Shown piece by piece: positions 20,801 to 31,800 of a stretch of 64,000 bases of DNA (position 1 is its first letter; each line of letters begins with the position of its first letter). Origin of the DNA: Eonycteris spelaea (lineage: Eukaryota; Chordata; Mammalia; Chiroptera; Pteropodidae). The DNA lies in the NCBI GenBank assembly GCA_003508835.1, contig PUFA01000143.1, positions 3,001,501 to 3,065,500 on the forward strand, written 5' to 3'. The notes under the pieces are model-generated. The model was not told the origin of the DNA. It made no database searches and saw only the letters and a program-made list of their open reading frames with translations. Both the position numbers and the translations under genes were made by a program.

Positions 20801-23800
20801 ATTCCCGACAGGTTCAGGTGATTCCCGTTGGAATAAGGTACACAGTAGATGACTGGTTCATATGACATCATTTGACAGATAGGGTTATGTAGTGCTTTTT
20901 TTCAGATGTCAAGTGCATATCTCTTGAAAAAATTTATGCAAACACTGATAAAATATGAATCTGTGTGGAACAGAAAGTGGCTGACACAGCATCATAGGTA
21001 AATGTTATGTCCCATATTAAAACTTCACCTAAGGTCAACAGCATATGCAACCAGTCAGTGATTGTTAATTCGCCTCTAGCTTTGTCTGTTGTGAGAGAAA
21101 CTACTTTATGGCAGTGGGGCTGGCAGTTATACATTGCAAGCTTTGAAAATGGGACACTGAGTGTGGTGTGAGTAAACAACTGGATAGTGGTGCAAATGAC
21201 AGCAGTCATTTTGCTGTCTTTTAGAAAAAAATGCTGATTCATTGTGAGGCTAACACTTCATGGCAGGAAGATTGGGTGCCTCAGCATTTCTCCATTACAA
21301 ATCTTAGACTACTAATAACTTGAGAGAATTAGTTAACCACGATGGAAAGAAAGCTAAGATATTGACATTAGGGCAGTTCCTTCAGGGAGTTCAGACAGGG
21401 CTTGTTTTAAGCCAGCAGAGGAGAATGAGGTGAAAACACCCAGGAATTAAGTATTCTCATGATATTCACGAGTTCTGCCTGTGGGATTCACGTTACCATT
21501 GTGAAACTGGCCTGAGGGCATCACACGGATTCCAGGTCATGGTGTGGCTCTCACTTTTGAGTTACACTTTTACTTTCATTCTAAAATTCACATTAAAACT
21601 GCAAAAAGGAGAGTTTCTCTTTCAGTGCCTCAGAACAGCCATTCATTCGAAAGGTCATATCTGCATGAGAAGACATGCTTGAGGAAAGCGGTGATGGCTA
21701 CCAGATATTTGTCATTAGTTTACTGGCTGGAGTTTTCGTCTGTTGTCAGGCAACCTGATTGAAAGCCAGTCAAGTGGCTGTTGTACCTTACGGCATTAAA
21801 GTTTTTTTTGAGGCTGAGTCTACTTGGTTGAAGCTACTTCACAGTGTAGATAGAGTAGGCATCATATTGCTGTATTGTGGCAAAAATGTTGAGTCATTGT
21901 GAGCATAACACTGAAAGTCTTCAGGTGCAACTCCTACACTATTTTTGGGTGCAAATTAGGTCAACGCTGATGAGAGCGAATTCTTTCACGGCCAATGTAT
22001 CAATGTTGAAATATGAAAAAGATAATGAGACGTGTTTTGGATACACAACTTTTTAGCATAGTAAAATAGGAGTAGTTAGAAATCACCTGACAATAATTTA
22101 GCAATTAAGACGGAATCACACTGTGGTGACATGAACATCTCGCAGGATTTACTTGAGGGCAAGAAAGACCCCTTCGAAATTGGTGTCTACCATGTTACTG
22201 GGCTTGGAAGTGTGCACATAGGTATTCAATTTCCATCTTAGCATGAACCACGCCTCAGTATTTGGAATGCTTTAAACTCGAATTTATCTTGTTAATGAGA
22301 TTGTCATGTTGTGAAGTTTTCAAACACTCACTCTACTTAACCTAGTGCAGCTAGAGGAAAGGAATATGGGCCATGGACTTCTGTTGACATTTACTTTTTC
22401 TTCTTCTACCCAGAAGGTCTTCTCAAGTCCTCCATATATGGTTCCTTTAAGTAATGTCAGGAGACATTCTTTTGAGCCTAAGTTTCCACTCTATATCCTA
22501 GAAGAGAAGAACTGCTTGTCTGTATTCAGGACTACCAAATTAAGTTCCTGAAAGAACAGTCCATCCTATGTGCCAGATTTGGTAGGCCCAGACTGCCTCT
22601 CTTACCAGGAGAAAAGCTTGGTGCTATAAGTTATGGTTACCAATCAATCATTGTCGAAAGGCAAAATGGCTGACTTGGGTCCATTGTGTGATGAATGTAT
22701 TGTGAGTATGACAGAAGTTTGGTGCCATTGGCCCAATTTCTAGATAAATGCTTTAAAGGGAGGAGAATCTTGGAGCCAGGAACAGAGTCTCTATTCTTCT
22801 TCCTCTTGGAGATGACAGAGGGATCTCTAGGACAAAATCTTCACAAAAGTTTCTTGTTACAAGAACCAGGATGGGTACTGTGGGATTAGGTCTATGGTGC
22901 ACATTTTTTTCAATTGGATATTCTTTACTTTTTGTTCCTGCAAGTTCCAACCAGTTCCTTTTTGTAATGCAAGGCTTGGAGCTGAATGCCACAGTCTTCT
23001 TTCTAGATCATCTTTCGTACCAAAGACTTTTGCTGTGAGCCCAAGACACCAGGTGAGATTTCTACACAGAGGACATAGTTGGAATACTGGTCTCATATTA
23101 ACAATTCACTCCCTGTTAGGAAAAGGCAAAAAAATTGATGTGGTCCAATTTTTGAGTGTTACTTTCTGGAAATAATAGAAAAGATTGAAACTGCAATCCA
23201 AGGTCAGTACTCTTGTTCCTGATTAAAAATCCAGGTAAGATACCGGGTTTTAGGGATTGAGATAAAATTCTCTTAGCAGAGGCAATCTTGCCTTGTGGTT
23301 AAAGTTTTTCTTTTCTGATACTTTTCAGAGAGCACAGGCTTTAGAGCCTTAGATGCCAGTCTTCCTTGTACTTTTTCTTAGGAAAAAAACAGGCAATGTT
23401 GCCTTGTGCATGTGTCTCCACTCCACATCCCCTCCTGGGAGGATAGTATTGCTGGTATTAACGGATTCTACCATTCTCCTTTTGTTCTGAGAACACAGCT
23501 TTCTTTGTGGGCCATACACTCCACATGAGTTTCTGTTCATAGGGGATACTTTGGGTGTAGTGTGAGTAGTTGTTTCATCTAGTCTGTAAAGAATTTGATG
23601 GTATTCAAGCTTTGAAAGTGAGACCCTGAGTGTTATGTGAGTAAGCGACTGGGTAGTGGTCCAAATGACAGCAGTGATTTCGATGTACTGTAGAAAAATG
23701 CTGAGTCATTATAAGGATAGCACTTCATGCCAGGAAGATTGGCTGCCTCAACATTTCTTCATTGCATATCTTAGAATGCTAATAGTCTGAGAAAGACTAA

Positions 23801-24321
23801 TTATCCACGATAGACAGAACTCTGAGATATTGACATTAGGGCAGTTCCTTCAGGGTGTTCAGACAAGCTTTGTATTAGTCCAGCAGCGAAAATGAGAGAA
23901 AGTCACTTGGAATTCTCATAACAAGAATTAAGGATTCTCTTGATATTCATGAGATCTGCCTGCAGGATTCACCATTGTGAAAATGGCCCAAGGGTATCAC
24001 ACAAATTCCAGGTCATGGTGTGACTCTCACTTTTGAGTTACTCTTCCACATTCTTTCTAAAACTCACAGAAGCACTGCAAGAAGGAGAGTCCCTGTTTCA
24101 GTGCATTGGAAAAGCCCTTCATTCAAAAGGTCATATCTGCATGAGAAGACATGCTTGAGGACAGCAGTGTTCGCTACCAGATATTTGTTGTTACTTTATA
24201 GGCCTGAGTTTTCGTCTTTGTTCAGGGAACCCGATTGAAAGCAAAGCAGCTGTCGTACATTACAGCACTGAAGTTTGGAGGCTGAGTCTACTTGATGAAG
24301 CTATTTCACAGCAGTAGACAG
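17829..24321 (+). repeat. Complex tandem array, left block part 2, long units
   Basis: Plus-oriented array resumes at the end of sub-repeat B' ('gactggttaactatgatg'). Sub-repeat B landmarks lie near 18,155, 21,650 and 24,118, giving spacings of 3.50 and 2.47 kb. The second is short because about 1.0 kb is missing near 23,590, where 'gtctgtaaagaatttgatgg' runs straight into 'attcaagctttgaaagtgag' of B'. The 'tgttcctgatta' landmark lies near 19,738 and 23,215. The block ends in sub-repeat B at 'cttcacagcagtgg'-like sequence, where ERV C begins. No gene is seen. Confidence 0.9.
19958..20885 (+). repeat. Module X, copy 3
   Basis: Third full module X, about 0.93 kb, from 'ttctgagaggacaaggttgctgg' to 'gacagatagggttatgtagtgc'. 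It has the same landmark order as copies 1 and 2. A further copy at 23,430-23,590 is cut short by the deletion there. Confidence 0.75.
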
Positions 24322-24648
24322 TGTGCTAGCTGGAAAATTACTGTTTGGCTATCATCTATGGGAAAATAACACTCTAACAATAAGGTTTCTGCTTCTGTAC
24401 CCCCCGCTTGCACTGCCGACCTGTGGGTTGACAGTTATTAAAAAGAAGAAAAATAGACTTGTGTGTTCAAACAGGATGAAGAATAGGGGTTTAGGGCTTA
24501 AAAACCCTGTACCTCTACATTTCGAGGCTGCTTAATTTGGGGTCTGCGTACCCCTGCCGGACCCAGCTGGCTGAATAAAGAGTTCGTTTCCTATAACTCA
24601 CTGATTTCTGGTGGTCCATATGTCTATCGGTGGCTAGCAGCTACAACA
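24322..24648 (+). mobile_element. ERV C 5' LTR
   Basis: It is 327 bp, from TGTGCTAGCTGG to GCTACAACA. A TATA-like TTAAAAA lies at about 24,498-24,504 and AATAAA at 24,574-24,579. U3 (to about 24,522) is clearly related to the U3 of the ERV D LTR, while R and U5 are not. The left edge is set by the match with the 3' LTR at 28,722. Confidence 0.9.
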
Positions 24649-24650
24649 TT

Positions 24651-24668
24651 TGGAGTCCCCAGTGATAT
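24651..24668 (+). other. ERV C primer-binding site, threonine-tRNA-like
   Basis: TGGAGTCCCCAGTGATAT begins two bases after the LTR. It differs from the tRNA-Thr complement, as I remember it, at about three of 18 positions, which makes this the best-supported primer assignment in the window. Confidence 0.6.
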
Positions 24669-25110
24669 ATCAGGGAGAGGCTCTGATATCTAAGACAGAT
24701 CTCCAAAGTGGTTGTTGTCTCTGTTATGGACTAAAGGGGTGGCCAACCTAAGATGTTTCAGGGCCCTTAATTGCCGTGATAGGGTCAATGCAATCGTCAA
24801 GGATGCAACCTTAGGACACACTCTTTGTTTTTGGTCCCGACAGGAATCTCTGAGGCTCCGAAGTCTGGATAAGAAGGTACTTTTATGTTTCTGTTGACTG
24901 GTCATTGGGGGCCCATGGAGAGACTGGATGTAGTCATATCTTCCGGGACATAGCCAGGTTGCAGGATGCTGCTTCCTGTGCTCTGTTATTACATTCTCAC
25001 TATTGCCTTTGGATTTTGTCTAGGTTGTAGGTGGCGGACCTCTTCGGGTCCACCTACACCCAAGTAATTGTTCTTGCCTGAGTGTATGTTTTGTGTTTTC
25101 CACCCAAGTG
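24669..25110 (+). other. ERV C leader region
   Basis: About 440 bp between the primer site and the Gag start, occupying the place of the untranslated leader and packaging signal. I see no gene. The stretch 'gtaggtggcggacctcttcggg' near 25,028 is GC-rich relative to the array. Confidence 0.5.
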
Positions 25111-26350
25111 ATGGGGGAGGTCCCGCGTTCACAGAAGACACCCTTGGGTTGTCTCCTGAGACATTTCAAAGAAGGGTTTGTAGAGAGAACTGACTATGGC
25201 ATAAAGTTTTCTCCAGGGAGAATAAGAACATTGTGTGAAGTTGAGTGGCTGTCTTTTGATGTAAACTGGTCTCCGGAGAGTTCTTTTGACAACGGTTTAG
25301 TGAGGAATGTTTGGACGATTGTCACGGGAGACATGGAACATCCTGATCAGTTTCCCTACATTGATCAGTGGTTAAACCTTGTTCAGAACCCACCTCCTTG
25401 GGTTTGCTGTTATGCCCTTTCTCTAGGGGTGAGAGTCTTAGTTGTGGGCACCCAAAAACGTATGGCAACCCAGTCTCCAAGACATCCCAGCCCCTCAGGC
25501 CTCCAATCTCCACTGGAGGAAAGTGACTTTCCCCACCCTATAATCCAGGACAACAGAGGCCAAATAGCATCGCCTCACCTCCTTGGACATGCGCAGGTAA
25601 CCCCTATGGGCTTCCTACTCCTGCTCCGAGTGTGGCACCACCCAATACCACCACTTCGGTCATCCTCCCTTTGTGAGAAGCACCACCCCAGGGGCATCAC
25701 AGAAACAGGCCTTTTATGGATTATGTGCTTTCTTGACTAGTGACCTGTACAACTGGAAGGCACAGAATCTGCCTTTCTCTGAGAAACCCCAGGCATTAAT
25801 GGGACTCTTAGAAAGTGTCTTTGAGACTCACTGCCCCACCTGGGACAATTGCAAACAGCTTTTAATAACCCCCTTCACTGCAGAAGAATGCGGATGCATT
25901 CAAAATGAAACACAAAAGTCAGCTGTGGGAGGGAGGAGAGTTGAAGAAGCAGGAGAACAGACTGAGGAGGAATTTCCCTCCATCCGCCCAGACTGGGGAC
26001 ACAATTCTCAGGCAGGGAGAACGGCATTAGATCGGTAACACCAGATTCTAATTAGGAGAATTAGGATGGCTGCTCATCAGCCAACTAATCTTTCTAAGGT
26101 AACTGAAGTTATACAGGGACCTCAAGATTCCCCTGGAGCATTTCTTGAATGAGGCATACTGGATATACACCCCCATTGATCCTGAGGTTCCTGAGAACCA
26201 GGGGGCAATTAATGTAGACTTGCTACTCAGGCAGCCCCTGATATCCAGTGTAAATGCAAAAATTAGAAGGTTTAGCAGGGATGAACCTGTCTCAACTCGT
26301 TGAGATAGCCCAGAATCTGTTCAACAAAACGGAAGCACCGAATGACCACA
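25111..26350 (+). pseudogene. gag: ERV C gag: matrix, spacer and capsid
   Basis: The likely start is M-G-E-V-P-R-S at 25,111, a myristoylation context, six codons inside a longer frame from 25,093. Matrix features follow: T-P-L-G-C-L-L-R-H-F-K, L-C-E-V-E-W and W-S-P-E. A proline-rich spacer runs to the stop at 25,738-25,740. Capsid continues in another frame from about 25,735, with F-S-E-K-P-Q-A-L-M-G-L-L-E-S-V-F and a cysteine-tryptophan segment, to a stop at 26,036-26,038. Its end (26,255-26,350) reads N-L-S-Q-L-V-E-I-A-Q in a third frame. Nucleocapsid is absent: capsid runs into RNase H sequence after an internal deletion. Gag would build the virion shell; this copy cannot. Confidence 0.8.
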
Positions 26351-26419
26351 AACATATGGCTAAAATCCAAAGCTATTGTCATTAACCCATCCAACATGCA
26401 GCCAGACTCAGACCACAAG

Positions 26420-26960
26420 ACCCCCGTTTATGACCGCATAGATTTCACAGACGCTGTGTGTTCCTCGTGGCCAGACATTAAAGACTCCCCTCTGCCTGAG
26501 GCTGAAGAAGTTCTGTACATGGATGGGAGCAGCTTCATGTAGGAAGGAAGGAGGTATGTTGGGGCAGCGGTCATAACTCTAACTGGCATTATCTTGTCAC
26601 AGGCTCTTCCCCATAGGACTTCTGCTAAAAGGCCAAAGTCATCGCCATCACTGAGGCACTAAGATGGTAGAAGCACAAGGCAGTCACAATACACACTGAC
26701 AGCCGATATGCCTTTGCCACTGCACATGTACATGCAGCCATCTACAAGGATAGAGGACTTCTGACTTCAGCTGAGAAGGACATCAAGAACAAGGGGAAGA
26801 TCTTAGCCTTACTTAAAGCCATATAGATGCCTAAGGCTCTTGCTATTGTTCTTTGTAAAGAGCACCAAAAAGGGAATAGTCCCAAGGCTGAGAGAAACTG
26901 ATGAGCCCATGCAGAGACAAGAACAGTGGCCACAAGGCCAGTGGAGCCCCTTTCACATCT
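26420..26960 (+). pseudogene. pol: ERV C RNase H
   Basis: One frame ends Y-M-D-G-S-S-F-M before a stop at 26,540-26,542; its Asp at 26,522-26,524 fits the first catalytic residue of RNase H. An I-T-E-A-L segment near 26,648-26,662 supplies the expected Glu, and T-D-S-R-Y-A-F near 26,695-26,715 supplies the next Asp. The frame is then open through H-V-H-A-A-I-Y to a TAG near 26,824. RNase H removes the RNA strand during reverse transcription. The reverse transcriptase domain that normally precedes it is missing, and stops and frameshifts break the rest. Confidence 0.7.
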
Positions 26961-27179
26961 ACTGATGGTTGTCCCTTTGGCAGAACTGGCTCGGTCTCTG
27001 ACCTATACAGAGGAAGGAACACATATTTTCAAGATAAGGGAGCCACTAGGAACCAACGGGTGTGGTGGATGACCCCAAATGAAAAATTGGGCTATCAAAG
27101 CCCTTGAAAGGACTCTCCGCCACCAACTACACCAGACCACACACCTATGGTGAACTAAGATGCTCCAAGCTTTAGACCC

Positions 27180-28075
27180 CTACTTTCTCTTGTTAGAAGG
27201 GAGAAGAACTGCAGAGGAGATTGCCTCATGATGCCCGGCTTGTGCCCAGTTAATCCAAAGAAGGGGAAGATAGAAGAACCTAGCATAGGGAAAGAGAACT
27301 TATCTGAGGGACCACTGGGAAGTCGATTTCACTGAGGTAACCCCAACTGTGGGGCTACAAATATTTACTTGTTTTTATAGACCCTTTTCAGGATGGGTAG
27401 AGGCCTTCCCTACCAGGAAAGAGACTGCCTTATAGTTACTAAGAAACTACTACAAGAAATCCTCCCTTGATTTGGTCTCCCTGGAACTTTAGGGTCGGAT
27501 GACGGGCCAGCCTTCACATCAAAGGTATCACAATTGGCTAGCTACCTAAATTTGCGATGGAAACTCCACTGTGCCTACTGGCCCCAAAGTTTGGGCCAAG
27601 TAGAACAAATGAATCAGACCCTAAAAGAGACATTAGTCAAGTTAGATTAGAAACTGGTGGGACCTGCATAGAACTTCTCCCCTTTGCTCTTCTCCGAACC
27701 AGGTGTATTCTGTATATTAATGGATTCACCCCATTTGAAATTTTCTTTGGAAAACCCCCACCTTTAGTACCTAGAATAGAAGATATGAAAAAGGCAGAAT
27801 CACATAACCTCATCCTACTTAAGTCTTTACAGGCCCTTCAAAGTGTACAGAAGGAGATTTACTCCCGAGTTCATGCTACCCATCCAGCCCTGGGAGACAG
27901 ACTTCCCCATCAGTTTCAGCCTGGTGACTCTGTGTGAATCCGGAAGTTCACTTCCAAGGGACTGGAACCCAAATGCAAAGGACCCATCACTGTCTACCTG
28001 ACGACACCCACTGTAGTTTAAGTAGATGGCATCTCGTCATGGATTAATCACTCCCACGTGAAGACAGCATGAGAG
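27180..28075 (+). pseudogene. pol: ERV C integrase
   Basis: A zinc-binding region is suggested near 27,225-27,255 by a damaged Cys pair. The core keeps all three catalytic positions: Asp at 27,325-27,327 (H-W-E-V-D-F), Asp at 27,498-27,500 (G-S-D-D-G-P-A-F) and Glu at 27,603-27,605 (G-Q-V-E). The last two are separated by 34 residues, one fewer than the usual 35, so a codon has been lost. The residue after the second Asp is Asp, where Asn is usual. The C-terminal part is open over 27,557-27,937 with G-F-T-P-F-E-I-F-F-G-K-P-P and ends near 28,070. Stops elsewhere show it is dead. Confidence 0.75.
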
Positions 28076-28089
28076 TGGACAGGACAGGA

Positions 28090-28684
28090 AGACAAACCCT
28101 TAGGACTAAGACTCAAGCATACATAAATCTAACTTCTTTTTATTCCTTTTTTCCTCTTTAGCCCAGCCACAACCAAAACCAGAAGGAGCATTAATAACTT
28201 TGCTAACAATGATATACAAGGTCTTAAATAAGACCACCCCAGATGTAGGACAAGTTTGCTGGTTGTGCCTAAACCCAAAACTGCTGTACTATGTCAGGGT
28301 AGGAACTCCCCTAAACTTAACTGAGCTCAGCAGGCTAGAAGTTCATGTCTATTCACTAGCAGAAATAGTCCTCCAAAATAGAAATAGATTTAGATTTATT
28401 ATTCTTAAACAAGACAGATTATGTATGGCTCTAGGAAACCTGTTGCTTCTATGCCAATAACTCTGAAATAATTAGAGAAAGTTTACTACTAGTACAGAGA
28501 AATTTAGATGCCAGGGAAAAACACAGACTAGAATCAGATAACTGGTTTCATAGGATGTTCTAACAACCCTCCTATCTGCTATAGCTGGACCTTTAATCCT
28601 CCTCCTCCTCTTATTAACTTTTGGCCTATGTTTCCTCAATTTCTTGTATAGATATATAAGGAAAATAATTAATTCCACATAAAA
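28090..28684 (+). pseudogene. env: ERV C envelope, both ends with the middle deleted
   Basis: A surface-subunit fragment is open at about 28,200-28,460 and contains C-W-L-C at 28,257-28,268. This matches the CXXC motif by which gammaretroviral surface and transmembrane subunits join. The frame then ends. A transmembrane-subunit fragment at about 28,557-28,681 encodes a long hydrophobic stretch (A-I-A-G-P-L-I-L-L-L-L-L-L-T-F-G) and a short tail rich in Tyr, Arg and Lys. The fusion peptide, heptad repeats and the loop between them are missing, so no fusion-competent product could be made from this copy. Confidence 0.7.
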
Positions 28685-28706
28685 AATCCACAATTTGCTT
28701 TTCCAC

Positions 28707-28878
28707 TAAGGCCAGTGGGAAATGTGCTGGCTGGAAAATTACTGTTTGGCTATCGCCCATGGGAACATAATGCTCTAACAATAATTCTTCTGCTTCTGTA
28801 CCCTGCACTTGCACAACTGACCTGTGGGTTGACAGTTAATAAAAAGAAGAAAAATATACTTGTGTGTTCAAACAGGAT
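28707..28878 (+). mobile_element. ERV C polypurine tract and truncated 3' LTR
   Basis: AAGGCCAGTGGGAAA (28,707-28,721) is the plus-strand primer tract. The 3' LTR begins TGTGCTGGCTGG at 28,722 and follows the 5' LTR to 'caaacaggat' (28,878), about 157 of 327 bp. It then becomes array sequence in the minus orientation ('aaaacagagac'). The missing half includes the promoter, R and U5. Confidence 0.9.
28877..28878. other. Array inversion junction 1
   Basis: Bases 'at' are shared by the 3' LTR ('acaggat') and the minus array ('ataaaacagag'). Left of ERV C the repeat is plus, right of this point it is minus. This is a breakpoint with 2 bp of microhomology. Confidence 0.8.
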
Positions 28879-31800
28879 AAAACAGAGACCGTGGAAATCT
28901 GAATCAAGCCTGGACCTCCTAAAAGGACATAGTTAAAGTCCAGGCCTACAATGTCAATACCATCAATTGATAACAATATTCAGTCTCAAGACCAAGGCCC
29001 ACAAACATCCAGCCTGACCCTGGTTAACTGAAACTCTTGTGGACACCTTGCCTACAGAATGAAGCTGTCATCTCCTATAAGGAGGAAGAATGGAGGACTT
29101 GGTACACGGTTCCAAGAATGTCCTCCTTTAAAGTATTTTTGATAGAAATTGGACCGAAGACACCAACCTGTGTCAAAAGAACAGTACATTCAACACAAAG
29201 TGATTCCACGACACCAATTTGTCTTTGATACAATTATGGAAAGGTGACCATATCTTACACCACCAAGCCTTTACCCTGGTAACAGAACATAGTTTAGGCA
29301 CCAAGAAAGCTGGATTAAAGCCTGAACTGTTTTATTATTTACTCGATTGAAGAGCCGGGAATCATGGCCAATCATTGCTTGTATTTCCATGAAATAGATT
29401 GGAGACCTTAGTACACAGGATCTAGCCTAACTTTACTTTACAGATCTTTAGATTTAGGTCATGGCACACAGTCGCAAGACCCTCTCAGTAGGAAAAAAAT
29501 ATCGATGGAAGCCCATGGTCCAGGACAGAGTCCTTTGCCGAAACTAGGGTAGGTTGTATGGACGTTTAAATGCACAACACCACACCAGTCTCTTCTACAG
29601 GGTACACTCAAGTGCAAAACATTTCACAGACTGAAGCCTGATTTATTTTCAGAAGCAAGTGAAATCCTACAACCATAGCAACAAGACTATTCACCTGGTA
29701 GACATCAGATTCCTACACGATCTTTGATCTCCATGGGAATCCTTCCAGGTATTCACTTGACCTCCATGTAATACTGTAGTGATTACTACATGATTCTTAG
29801 GTGACTTCACTTAATTTCTCTTCTCCTATCCTCAAACACCTGATCAAAACACGTCTCATAATCTATTCCCAATATTTAAGCATTGAGTCATTGGCCTTTA
29901 AGCAATTTCTTCTCGACAGTACTAGGCTAAGCCTCACCTTAAAAAACTGTGGATATCTGACCAGAACTATTGAAGGTTATGCTTACAATGACTCAGCATT
30001 GCTGCAACAATACAGCATAATGGCGCTTAGAGTTTCCACCAATCTAAGCTAGTTTCATCATTCAGACTCTGCCCCTAAATTTCAGTTTGGTTTTGTGTGA
30101 CTTTTGTTACTATTGTTGCCAGCAGGTTACCTGACCAGAGACAAAATCTATGGCAGTTACCTAATGACAAGTGTGTGTAATTCTATGCCTTGTCCTCAAG
30201 CAAGTCTGTTCATGCAGACATGAGCTTTCAATTGAAGGGCTGATAGGTGGCTATGTTGCAAAGGTAATCTTATTTCCTAGTGCTAATGTGAATTTTATCA
30301 AGGAATGTAGAGGGTAACACAAAAGTGAGTGCCACACCGTCACCCCAATTTCATGTGATTTTCATGTGTTCTCTTCCTGATCACCTGAATCCCATGGGAA
30401 TGTCTTCTGAGTATAGTGAGATTTCCTAATTATTGGTATGAGATTTCCAGGTGACATCCACCTCATTAACTCTACTAGACTAGAATAAGCTTTTTCAGAA
30501 CACATTGAAGAAACTGTTTCAATTCAGTATCTCAACTTTTTATTCCATATTTGTTAAGTGAGTCTCTCACAGATTTTTATTGTGATTTGATATAGGTAAG
30601 TTCTTAAGCAGTCGTTTTTTTTACAATCAAGAGATATCCTTACAATGACTCAGCATTTTTCCTACAATACAGAAATATGGCAGCTATGATTTCAACCACT
30701 ATCCTTTTACTTCCTCAAGCACACTCACATTCAATTATAATCACAGGCAATGTGCAACTTCTGCCTTCACTGACATAAATAGTTTTCCTGACAGACAAAA
30801 GTAGAGTTGAATTAAAGATCATTGACCCCCTCATATACCATTGACCTCACATAAGATTTGTAAGGTGTACATCACATTCAGTTGGTAGTCAGTACAAAGT
30901 CTGTCTCGGCCACCACTGGTTTCACACCTACTAATGGTACCTCAGTATTGATGTGAAATTTCTCAGTTATATGCATTTGGCCCTTTAAAGAAAGCACTAT
31001 ATCATCTTACCTTGTGAGGGCGTGGATTGGTGAATGGGCCCAAGGCACAAGGCCTGTCTTTTCCTAACAAAAAGTAGAAGGAATACTGGGAACTAAAGCA
31101 CTAAGTTTTATCCTCTCTTAACACTAAAGCTAGGATAACTTAAACCAAAGGGCAAGTCAGTCTTCATGTAATTTTAGTCTTATCTCAAAACCTAGGAACT
31201 TATCTCCTGCTGCATCTCCTACTGACATCTAGTGCACTGTCCGTGGTTACACTTACAATTCTTATAACTATTTCCAGAAAGCAGATTTGTGAAATTAGCC
31301 AAGAGCATTTCTTCAGACTGTCTCTGACAGAGACCTAAAGAGTAGCATAAGTCTACAGCCCAGTCCTCTTCTTTGTGAACAAATGTTGCCTGTAGGCCTT
31401 GTCTCAAAGCAAAAACATTCTTTAGGGAAGAAAAAATAAAGTAGAGAATGTGTAAATCTGAACCAAGCCTGGACCTTCTAAAAAAAAAAATAGTCAAAGC
31501 CAAGGCCCACAATGTCAAGACCATCGAATCAGCAACAATATCCAATCTGAAGACCTAGGCCCACAAACATCCAGCCTGGCCCTTGTTACCTGAAACTTTT
31601 ATGGACACGTTGTCCAACAGAATCAAGCTTTCATCTCTTAGAGGAGGAAGAGTGGAGGACATGATGCATGCCTCCAGGACTGTACTCTTTTAAAAGCATA
31701 TACGATAGTAATTGGGATGATGACACCCACCTGTGTCATCATAACAGTACATTCAGCACAACCTGGTCCCACTTCACCAATTTTTTTTTAGACATTTATT

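Larger units (their letters stand above)
24322..28878 (+). mobile_element. ERV C, gammaretrovirus-like provirus at the array turnover point
   Basis: Most complete provirus in the window: 5' LTR (24,322-24,648), threonine-like primer site (24,651), leader, gag (25,111-26,350), RNase H and integrase (26,420-28,070), envelope ends (28,090-28,684), polypurine tract and 3' LTR start (28,722). Nucleocapsid, protease, reverse transcriptase and the middle of envelope are deleted. The 3' LTR is cut after about 157 bp, and the array beyond is in the opposite orientation to the array before. The two LTR copies differ at about 18 of 155 aligned positions by my count, so it is an old insertion. Confidence 0.9.

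Noticed and set aside
25093..25740. The 215-codon open frame as a host gene
   Set aside because: It is retroviral matrix and spacer lying after an LTR, a primer site and a leader, and it continues as capsid in another frame.
27180..28684. ERV C integrase or envelope as a domesticated functional gene
   Set aside because: Stops, frame changes and deletion of the fusion and heptad regions rule out an intact product.
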